This document shows, one piece after another, positions 1 through 5,112 of a stretch of 9,589 nucleotides of DNA. Positions within the stretch are counted from its first letter, which is position 1. Every line of letters starts with the position of its first letter. Under the pieces are notes generated by a model that was given only the letters and a program-made list of their open reading frames with translations, was not told the DNA's origin and ran no database searches. A program made the position numbers and the translations under genes. Source of the DNA: Spirochaeta sp. (GTDB lineage: Bacteria > Spirochaetota > Spirochaetia > UBA9216); NCBI GenBank assembly GCA_003454605.1, contig DMKD01000133.1, forward strand, positions 1 through 9,589. Direction: 5' to 3'.

Positions 1-23
1 ATAAGTAACATTATTTTCTTCAT
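1..23 (-). CDS. Start of a gene running off the left edge (partial)
   Basis: Only the first seven codons are present, reading MKKIMLL. The start is well supported: a perfect AAGGAG Shine-Dalgarno site lies at 30-35, six bases before the ATG at 21-23, and a promoter-like pair lies just upstream. The Lys-Lys followed by hydrophobic residues resembles the beginning of a signal peptide or membrane segment, so an exported or membrane protein is possible. Seven residues do not allow a family assignment. It lies 84 bases downstream of the rsgA stop on the same strand and probably has its own promoter. Confidence 0.6.
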
Positions 24-43
24 ATAAAACTCCTTATATTATA

Positions 44-72
44 AAAATAGTAACGTTTAAGCCCAAGGTCAA
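44..72 (-). promoter_or_regulatory. Putative promoter of the left-edge partial gene
   Basis: On the minus strand a TTGACC -35 box (67-72) is followed after 17 bases by TATTTT (44-49). A perfect TATAAT also occurs at 38-43, paired at 17 bases with a weaker TTGGGC (61-66). The predicted transcript would have a very short leader of about 15 bases, carrying little more than the Shine-Dalgarno site. Confidence 0.4.
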
Positions 73-107
73 TGATAAAAGCCATTTCTGCAGTCGGCTG
101 CATTCTA

Positions 108-1214
108 CTAGCGTTTTTCCTTATGCATGTTTCTAATCAGCTTCGAAACATCCTTCCATCGCTGTTCCCCCTTCCCAACAGCCTTTTCACTCTGCTTTCG
201 CTCCAAATACTCCAATTCCCGCTTCAGTTCCAGATAATTTTCATATCGCCTGTGTTCAAGCTCGCCTGAAGCAAGGGCCGCCTGGACAGCACAACCGGGT
301 TCGCCCTGATGTGAACAATCGCTGAAGCGGCAATTCTCAGCTAACTCAGCTATCTCACTGAAAGCATCATCGGCACTGCCCGAATCAGCCCAAAGCTGAA
401 GTTCGCGCATGCCGGGGCTGTCTATCATCAGCAGACCTGACTCAAGGCGGAAGAGTTCGCGATGGGTGGTTGTATGCCTGCCGCGCAGGTCAGCGTCGCG
501 CTGGGCTCCGGTTTTCTGCACATCATTTCCGGCAAGCGCGTTTATTAGAGTGGATTTCCCTACCCCCGAAGGCCCTGCAAGGGCGATAGTCATGCCTGCT
601 TCAAGCCCCGACTGTGCTCCGACGCTGAGCTCATCAAGACCCTCGCCGCTTACGGCACTCACCAGCCTTATATCAACCCCGGGAGCAGAGGACTCAGCTG
701 TCAGTACAGCCGCCTCGCGCTCCTCATCACTGCAGAGGTCGGCCTTGTTCAGCACAACCACCGGCTGCGCACCGCTGTCCCAGGCGACGGTGAGGTAGCG
801 TTCAAGCCCCGAAGCCATAAAGTTCCGGCCGCCGTTTATTGCAAATACAAGAAATATTACATCAATATTGGCGGCAATCACCTGTTCTTCAGTGGTAACT
901 CCTGCGGCCTTGCGTGAAAAGCAGCTGCTGCGGCGCGCTATCCATTCAATCACGGCAAAGCTGCCGTCTTCTGTTCTTACGGCTACCCAGTCGCCTACAG
1001 CCGGATAATCAGCAGCAACACCGACGCAATATCGGAATGAGCCGCTGACTTCCGCGTCAATGAAGCTGTCACCGCTTTGGTTCGCTACGACAAGCTGGTA
1101 ACGTCCGCGGTTCTCTCGCACGACCCTGGCAAACCCGAGTTCTTCCGCATTACAGCGGTCTATTTCATCTTCAGCCGGGAGTATTCCCCAGCCGTTTTCA
1201 TCATATCTTTTCAT
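108..1214 (-). CDS. rsgA: Ribosome small-subunit biogenesis GTPase RsgA
   Basis: RsgA (YjeQ/EngC) is a cytoplasmic GTPase that binds the 30S subunit during late maturation. The 368 residues show the circularly permuted GTPase order typical of the family. An N-terminal OB-fold-like region (about 28-95) is followed by G4 NKAD (156-159), a G5-like SAVSGEG (186-192), the P-loop GPSGVGKST (214-222), a G2-like HTTTH (247-251) and G3 DSPG (265-268). A C-terminal zinc knuckle has Cys295, Cys300, His302 and Cys308, and a basic tail follows. Length is normal for the family. The ATG at 1212-1214 is the only reasonable start, because an in-frame TAA lies just upstream with no ATG, GTG or TTG in between. 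It has no visible Shine-Dalgarno site of its own and overlaps a 15-codon upstream reading frame, which suggests coupled translation. Confidence 0.96.
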   Translation of the reverse strand: MKRYDENGWGILPAEDEIDRCNAEELGFARVVRENRGRYQLVVANQSGDSFIDAEVSGSFRYCVGVAADYPAVGDWVAVRTEDGSFAVIEWIARRSSCFSRKAAGVTTEEQVIAANIDVIFLVFAINGGRNFMASGLERYLTVAWDSGAQPVVVLNKADLCSDEEREAAVLTAESSAPGVDIRLVSAVSGEGLDELSVGAQSGLEAGMTIALAGPSGVGKSTLINALAGNDVQKTGAQRDADLRGRHTTTHRELFRLESGLLMIDSPGMRELQLWADSGSADDAFSEIAELAENCRFSDCSHQGEPGCAVQAALASGELEHRRYENYLELKRELEYLERKQSEKAVGKGEQRWKDVSKLIRNMHKEKR

Positions 1215-1248
1215 TATTAATTGTGTTAGTATGCCGGTTTCTGGACAT
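1201..1248 (-). CDS. 15-codon upstream reading frame overlapping the rsgA start
   Basis: This short frame encodes MSRNRHTNTINNEKI. It has a good ribosome site (AAGGA at 1255-1259, six bases before the ATG at 1246-1248), and its TGA at 1201-1203 lies 9-11 bases beyond the start of rsgA in another frame. rsgA itself lacks a Shine-Dalgarno site, so ribosomes that terminate here could reinitiate on rsgA. The peptide matches nothing I recognise and is more likely a translational coupling device than a functional product. Chance occurrence cannot be excluded. Confidence 0.4.
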   Translation of the reverse strand: MSRNRHTNTINNEKI

Positions 1249-1417
1249 AGTTATTCCTTAAGTGCAATATCGGCGATTCGGCCGTTTCGAGTTGTACGGA
1301 ATAGATGTCCTGTTCGGTAAAATTTCTACGAGATTTTCTGAGGGAATTAGGAAGGATAAAACGCCGGCACTCAAGTCCGGTTAATATTTAAGTATAAAAA
1401 AAATTATGTATCCGATC

Positions 1418-1459
1418 CTATTCCTGAACAGGAACATCCCTTACTACAAAATCCAACAT
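1418..1459 (-). CDS. 13-codon small reading frame with strong expression signals
   Basis: The peptide would be MLDFVVRDVPVQE, ending at TAG (1418-1420). Its ribosome site is the strongest in the window: AAGGAGG at 1465-1471, five bases before the ATG. A promoter with 17-base spacing lies just upstream, giving a predicted leader of only about 25 bases. About 15 bases after the stop is a run of eight T residues on the coding strand. It could be a free small peptide, a leader peptide for the rsgA transcript, or the intact start of an otherwise lost gene. No homology is recognised and no function is assigned. Confidence 0.4.
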   Translation of the reverse strand: MLDFVVRDVPVQE

Positions 1460-1490
1460 ATACGCCTCCTTCTAAGCTGTTGATAGATCG

Positions 1491-1519
1491 ACTATACGTC
1501 ATAAACAGCGATATAGCAA
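1491..1519 (-). promoter_or_regulatory. Sigma-70-type promoter for the 13-codon frame and possibly rsgA
   Basis: On the minus strand TTGCTA (1514-1519, four of six consensus bases) and TATAGT (1491-1496, five of six) are separated by exactly 17 bases. Transcription would start near 1484, just ahead of the strong Shine-Dalgarno site at 1465-1471. If the transcript continues it would give rsgA a leader of about 270 bases. No better rsgA promoter was seen closer to that gene. Confidence 0.55.
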
Positions 1520-1560
1520 GATTAAATTATCCGCCCGGTTAAACCGGGCGATTAAATCTT
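1518..1560 (-). terminator. Hairpin at the end of iolB, possible terminator
   Basis: CGCCCGG (1532-1538) and CCGGGCG (1544-1550) form a strong GC stem, extended by T-A pairs. The flanks AAGATTAAAT (1518-1527) and ATTAAATCTT (1551-1560) are also near-complementary and would lengthen the stem, with a small bulge. The hairpin touches the iolB stop codon. The tract after the GC stem on the minus strand is AT-rich but not a pure U run, so termination efficiency is uncertain. Confidence 0.55.
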
Positions 1561-2377
1561 ATTTATTAAGCCGGCCTTCATATTTCAGTTCAGGCCAGAT
1601 CTTAGGATCTCCCTCTTTAAGCCATTCATGATCCTTAACAAAATAACGGGTTGTCGGAAGCCAGCGGTCGTTCGGAAGATGCGGTATCATCCAGATATAG
1701 TACATTGCATACCCTGCAGATGCTACCTGAGAGTGGGTGATGTTGGGCACGATCATACTTGAATCGCCGTCTTTTATAATATGGGCATCATCACCAAGTA
1801 GCGATACACCGAAACCCTGCTGAGGGAAGAATCTGTAATGATAGATCTCCGGCTGGGGATGATCATGGGGCGGAAAGCTCGACCACTTTCCGGGGTGGTT
1901 TATTACCTCACCCATTACCATATTTGAATCGGGATTTATCTCTCCGTCAAAAACTGTGCGTACTGTTCTGATTGAAGTATCGTTTAGAATGCCGCCGCCG
2001 AAGATATCGCTTCTGATATCATCCTGACTGTAAAACTTTGATGCAAAAGCCTTAGGGTTATCACAGGCTTCAACTCCGAACTCACATTCCTCAATGGCGG
2101 TAATTTTGACTTCAACGCCTTCGGGAACATGAAGAACAACGGGGCTCTCATCAAAGCATGAGACTCGTTTGCCCCCAGCCTTCTGTCCTTCCCACTCAAA
2201 AGAGACCTTTCCGCTTATCAGGTTCCAGGCACGCTCTTTTTTCTGAGAATCGTTTATAATATCACCCGCATCCATTCTCAATATTCCAAAATCAAGCAGC
2301 ATTTCAGAGTTCTTACCATGCTGCTCTGTTATTACTGTATACCCCTTTTTAAAGGGTGCATCTTTTTTTGCTATCAT
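1559..2377 (-). CDS. iolB: 5-deoxy-glucuronate isomerase IolB
   Basis: IolB is a cytoplasmic bicupin enzyme of myo-inositol catabolism. It converts 5-deoxy-D-glucuronate to 5-dehydro-2-deoxy-D-gluconate. The diagnostic stretch HPGKWSSFPPHDHPQPEIYH (residues 161-180) and the following aromatic FFPQQGFGVS region are characteristic. His171, His173, Glu177 and His215 are the expected metal ligands. The frame is open to an ATG at 2407, but I choose the ATG at 2375-2377: AAGGAG at 2384-2389 sits six bases before it, and the resulting 272 residues match the usual IolB length. The longer start would lie inside the operator palindrome and at the predicted transcription start. The gene has its own promoter and a 3' hairpin, so it looks monocistronic. 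Other iol genes are absent from the window, which is unusual. Confidence 0.92.
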   Translation of the reverse strand: MIAKKDAPFKKGYTVITEQHGKNSEMLLDFGILRMDAGDIINDSQKKERAWNLISGKVSFEWEGQKAGGKRVSCFDESPVVLHVPEGVEVKITAIEECEFGVEACDNPKAFASKFYSQDDIRSDIFGGGILNDTSIRTVRTVFDGEINPDSNMVMGEVINHPGKWSSFPPHDHPQPEIYHYRFFPQQGFGVSLLGDDAHIIKDGDSSMIVPNITHSQVASAGYAMYYIWMIPHLPNDRWLPTTRYFVKDHEWLKEGDPKIWPELKYEGRLNK

Positions 2378-2394
2378 ACTCCACTCCTTCTTCA

Positions 2395-2409
2395 TATTGT
2401 CTGACAATA
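2395..2409. promoter_or_regulatory. Perfect 15-base palindromic operator at the iolB transcription start
   Basis: TATTGTC-T-GACAATA is a perfect dyad centred on 2402. It covers the predicted +1 region of the iolB promoter, a classical repressor position. The core TTGTCTGACAA (2397-2407) fits TNGTNNNACNA, the published consensus for FadR-subfamily GntR regulators. On the iolB strand it reads TATTGTCAGACAATA, and its first 12 bases are repeated exactly in the transaldolase promoter at 5043-5054. The regulator is not in this window; the GntR assignment is inference from the consensus. Confidence 0.65.
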
Positions 2410-2412
2410 GGC

Positions 2413-2441
2413 ATTATCATATATATGCTTTGTTATTTCAA
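2413..2441 (-). promoter_or_regulatory. iolB promoter
   Basis: On the minus strand TTGAAA (2436-2441, five of six) and GATAAT (2413-2418, five of six) are spaced by 17 bases. The start of transcription should be near 2406, inside the palindrome at 2395-2409. The ribosome site at 2384-2389 follows shortly after. Confidence 0.65.
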
Positions 2442-2477
2442 GTCTGAAAAGCATTTTGCTGTGAAATTAAGCGGATA

Positions 2478-2516
2478 AATAAAAACCGGAGGCCTGGGAA
2501 AACCCTGCCTCCGGTT
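2478..2516 (-). terminator. Rho-independent terminator of the exported-protein gene
   Basis: AACCGGAGGC (2484-2493) pairs perfectly with GCCTCCGGTT (2507-2516), and an inner GGG/CCC extends the stem around an AAAA loop. On the minus strand the stem runs directly into TTTTTATTT. It lies about 25 bases after the stop codon of the 698-residue gene and separates it from the iolB promoter. Confidence 0.88.
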
Positions 2517-2540
2517 ATGAATGAAAACTAATGAATCGGT

Positions 2541-4637
2541 CTATTCCGCGCTGATGGTAACGCAGATGCCGAGATTGTTGATTATGTTCCAGATGTTAAA
2601 ACCGTCATATGTACCTGGATTTGCTGTAGTAGTATTATTACCAAATATTTCGAAATCAAGTGCGTCCATAATAGTAGCACCATAAAAATCCACAGTCATG
2701 TTGTCTATAGGCAGCCAGCGAAGCATAAAGCTCATCTGTCCGCTCCAGGGAGCATCCATCTTGGTTGTTTCAGTTGTAACAGTACTCGACGTCTCGACAC
2801 TGTCGTTCACTGTGTCAATTACAGTACTGTCAGAGTCTGTCAGCGACGTAACTGTTGTAGCAATTGAGGCAGGAGTAACAGTTTTTGTTGAGACTGTCAT
2901 ATGCTGAAGAAGATAACCTCCGACTAGCTGAAGCGCACCGTCTGCGAAGGTAACGCTGGTTGTAGCAGGGATATAGAAAGCGTTTGTAGCTCTATTATTG
3001 GAGGTTCCTCCTTCATTATCCCACACGGTTGTTACAGTATCAGTTCTGACACCCTGAACAACACCCGGTTCGGGAATATCTGTTGAAAGAGTTGCCTCAG
3101 GGTCGGGAGCAGCGCTTTCATCGATCCAGCTGTAGCTGGTTGTTGTGATGCTGTTTTCATTTTTGGTTGATGATAAGTCGAATGTCGGATGATAGAAAAA
3201 TCCGCATGAAACCCCGAGGGTTTTATCAGCATTATGCAGATCGAGAATTCCACCGAGTTCAACATCAATAGTATTGCTGAATACAGTTACCGGGCTGCTT
3301 ATTGTTGAGCTGTATGAATAGATAGAATTTGTATCGCTTGCTTCGACAGCCTCGGAATAATTTACGCTCTTCGAGCCTGCATTATCCTGTGATGTAACTC
3401 CGAACATATAGCCTAACTGCCCGCGAGTCCTTATCGAAAATACATCGGCAATAACGATCTCAGGGTCAATCAGTCCGTCGAATCCGGTTATGAAATTTAC
3501 ATTCTTGAAATTTTCATCATCAATTGCATAGGTACCTGAAGGACCAGCAGCATCTGCTAGAGCTCTGAAAGCAGCCTGGTTATAGGTCGCAGCAGCACCG
3601 AGGACACCGGCAGTTAACTGAGGATCCCAGCCGGCCATAGACATTGCCTGCCCATCAGTTGCTGTAATGGTATTTACTTTTAGCGGATCAGTGATACCGC
3701 TGAGAGTTGAAGCAGTGTATGACTGTGTCATCATCGGGTTGTATACACCGAGAACAGCCTGACGCTGCGAACCGAATACGACATCAGCTTTAACAGGCAT
3801 CGAAATATCGAACAGTTCCAGAGGCAGATGGCCTCTGACGCCCAGCAGCCAGTTGGCATAGCTGTCATATGAAGCGGCGCCGGCCGCACCTGCTTCTCCG
3901 TCTCCGTAGGTCACCGTTCTTGCGGTGAGAACATCAAAAGGGTCAGTATAATCAGCATCTGCGCTCAGTGACTGTGTATAGGAATAGTTTCCGCCGAGAT
4001 TTCTCGACTGTCCGGAAAATATACCGTAGAGCGATGCACCGAGGATTTCGAAATCGACACCTGCACCCATTCTTACTGCAGTAGTGGAAAGGGAATCAGT
4101 GTAGTTCTCTGTCGCTGTCCATGTATAATCGGCTGTACCGTCAGCGTCTGCATCCAGGGTATTAGAATCTTCCTGCGTATAATCAGATTGTGTAGTGGTT
4201 GTAGCACTGGCAATAGCCATATGATCATTCACATCGAATAAAACAGAGGTGATCAACCCGCTGCGCAGGCCGAAAAACTCACCCGTCATGCCGAGCATAT
4301 AGTTACCGGCATTTGTTCCAGGGGTTAATACTGTAGTTGTGAACGGATTAGCGAATGCATTCACATAAGTAGTTGCGCCCTGATAATCATATTCGTAATT
4401 GCCGTAGGCTGTAAAGATTGAGTAACCGCTATAGTTTGATAATTCACCTGGTGACAGAATGATGGTATCAATCTCATCATAATAGATCCCGTTAGATACC
4501 GCACTCAGCATTGAACGGGGTACTGGATTAAAACCTGCTAATATATCATTTGGGTTTGCCCAGGTTGTCGATTCAGCGAAACCCGACGCGAGTACCAGCA
4601 GGACAAGTGCTGTTACCAGAAAAAGTCGTTTGTTCAT
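2541..4637 (-). CDS. Large exported protein, probable outer-membrane beta-barrel, unknown function
   Basis: This 698-residue protein begins with a clear Sec signal peptide: Lys3-Arg4, a Leu/Val-rich core, and a likely cleavage after Gly-Phe-Ala at residue 21. The mature chain is rich in Thr, Ser, Gly, Asn, Asp and aromatic residues, with many short alternating hydrophobic/polar stretches and almost no Cys. This is the composition of a beta-barrel or surface beta-structured protein. Segments such as MSFMLRWLPIDNMTVDFYGA near the C terminus look like barrel strands. A calcium-loop-like DADADGTAD lies at about 162-170. Thr/Ser/Asp-rich patches, probably exposed loops, occur in the first third and again around residues 590-640. 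The last residue is Glu instead of the Phe common in proteobacterial porins. AGGAG at 4645-4649 fixes the start. I do not recognise a named family. A porin for sugars is possible from context but not shown. Confidence 0.82.
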   Translation of the reverse strand: MNKRLFLVTALVLLVLASGFAESTTWANPNDILAGFNPVPRSMLSAVSNGIYYDEIDTIILSPGELSNYSGYSIFTAYGNYEYDYQGATTYVNAFANPFTTTVLTPGTNAGNYMLGMTGEFFGLRSGLITSVLFDVNDHMAIASATTTTQSDYTQEDSNTLDADADGTADYTWTATENYTDSLSTTAVRMGAGVDFEILGASLYGIFSGQSRNLGGNYSYTQSLSADADYTDPFDVLTARTVTYGDGEAGAAGAASYDSYANWLLGVRGHLPLELFDISMPVKADVVFGSQRQAVLGVYNPMMTQSYTASTLSGITDPLKVNTITATDGQAMSMAGWDPQLTAGVLGAAATYNQAAFRALADAAGPSGTYAIDDENFKNVNFITGFDGLIDPEIVIADVFSIRTRGQLGYMFGVTSQDNAGSKSVNYSEAVEASDTNSIYSYSSTISSPVTVFSNTIDVELGGILDLHNADKTLGVSCGFFYHPTFDLSSTKNENSITTTSYSWIDESAAPDPEATLSTDIPEPGVVQGVRTDTVTTVWDNEGGTSNNRATNAFYIPATTSVTFADGALQLVGGYLLQHMTVSTKTVTPASIATTVTSLTDSDSTVIDTVNDSVETSSTVTTETTKMDAPWSGQMSFMLRWLPIDNMTVDFYGATIMDALDFEIFGNNTTTANPGTYDGFNIWNIINNLGICVTISAE

Positions 4638-4675
4638 TTTTATTCTCCTATAAAATTTTTTTGAGTTATATATTA

Positions 4676-4681
4676 ATTATA
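4676..4681 (-). promoter_or_regulatory. Putative -10 box of the exported-protein gene
   Basis: A perfect TATAAT on the minus strand would start transcription near 4669, about 30 bases before the ATG at 4637, with AGGAG in between. The -35 region is weak: TTTTAA at 17 bases spacing is the best candidate. An activator or another sigma factor may therefore matter. Confidence 0.45.
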
Positions 4682-4733
4682 ACACTCTGTCGAAGTATTT
4701 AAAATCATTTTCTTTTTACAGCAGCAACAATGC

Positions 4734-4884
4734 TCAATTTGACAGATTCATTTTGATTAATAGTCGCTTGTACCTCCCGGCCCCATTGAAAAATGGTCGG
4801 AAGCCGATGACTAAAGTCATTTCAAATATTTTCAACAGCACAGGAACTCACAAGCGACAATTCATTATAATACTGCCAAATTGA
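4734..4884. repeat. Nested imperfect inverted repeat with internal hairpins
   Basis: Outer arms TCAATTTGACAG (4734-4745) and CTGCCAAATTGA (4873-4884) match in 11 of 12 positions when one is reverse-complemented. Inner arms GTCGCTTGT (4763-4771) and ACAAGCGAC (4850-4858) match perfectly. Between them are two small hairpins: CCATT-GAAA-AATGG (4783-4796, extendable with CCGG/TCGG around a two-base bulge) and ATGAC-TAAA-GTCAT (4807-4820). The layout resembles a small non-autonomous mobile element or a structured RNA. No transposase or flanking target duplication was recognised. Confidence 0.5.
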
Positions 4885-5042
4885 AAGCTACTGATATTTC
4901 GGAAGCGTTATTTAAGTTTCTTCTAGGTTACAATGGCATCAAAATAAACAACTACGGGAATTGTTTAATTCAGAAAACACTTCATAAGGTTAAATTAAAA
5001 TTGCTGGTTTTGTAAAAAGTTTTCACTCTTATCTAAATATCA

Positions 5043-5061
5043 TATTGTCAGACATTGACAA
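5043..5061. promoter_or_regulatory. Operator-like site abutting the transaldolase -35 box
   Basis: The 12 bases TATTGTCAGACA (5043-5054) are identical to the iolB operator read in its own direction, and the full 15-base sites agree in 13 positions. The site also contains TTGTCA (5045-5050) and TGACAA (5056-5061) as a perfect dyad overlapping the TTGACA -35 box. Occupancy would block RNA polymerase. The core TTGTCAGACAT misses the GntR consensus TNGTNNNACNA only at its last base. Confidence 0.6.
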
Positions 5062-5083
5062 CATCTGATAATAACCCTATACT
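5055..5083 (+). promoter_or_regulatory. Transaldolase promoter
   Basis: A consensus TTGACA (5055-5060) and TATACT (5078-5083, five of six) are spaced by exactly 17 bases. Transcription should begin near 5090, and the AAGGAG ribosome site at 5101-5106 follows directly. This is one of the best promoter matches in the window. Confidence 0.75.
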
Positions 5084-5112
5084 CTTTCTATATTCCACTC
5101 AAGGAGACAAAT

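Larger units (their letters stand above)
1215..1558. other. 344-base gap between iolB and rsgA, with leader-like content
   Basis: No full-length gene is visible on either strand. On the minus strand the stretch holds, in order of transcription, the iolB 3' hairpin, a sigma-70-type promoter, a strong Shine-Dalgarno site with a 13-codon frame, an eight-T run (1396-1403), a dyad (CCGG...CCGG, 1364-1380), and the 15-codon frame overlapping rsgA. A minus-strand frame without a start codon (1229-1387, 53 codons) and a 28-codon plus-strand frame starting at 1305 are also open. Neither has a ribosome site and I treat both as probable chance frames or decayed sequence. Confidence 0.6.
4638..5112. other. 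475-base divergent regulatory region
   Basis: No credible gene lies here. The left end holds the promoter and ribosome site of the exported-protein gene, and the right end holds the transaldolase promoter, operator and ribosome site. The centre is AT-rich and contains a nested inverted repeat (4734-4884) with internal hairpins, and a smaller dyad, TAAACAA/TTGTTTA (4945-4967). Short frames inside lack ribosome sites. Confidence 0.7.

Noticed and set aside
80..104. Possible rsgA terminator (AGCC...GGCT followed by TTTTAT on the minus strand; also TGCAG/CTGCA)
   Set aside because: The stems have only four or five pairs, and the better one is separated from the T run by several bases. Too weak to call.
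72..269. 65-codon plus-strand frame over the 3' end of rsgA
   Set aside because: It lies mostly antisense to a well-supported rsgA, has no ribosome site, and its composition follows the complementary gene.
1364..1380. Dyad CCGG...CCGG followed by CGTTTTAT on the minus strand, as a terminator
   Set aside because: The four-base CCGG arms are self-complementary, the inner pairing leaves a two-base loop, and the T run is short.
4850..5040. Possible additional promoter (TTGCTG) and tiny frames upstream of the transaldolase
   Set aside because: No -10 box at acceptable spacing and no ribosome site. The promoter at 5055-5083 is far better.
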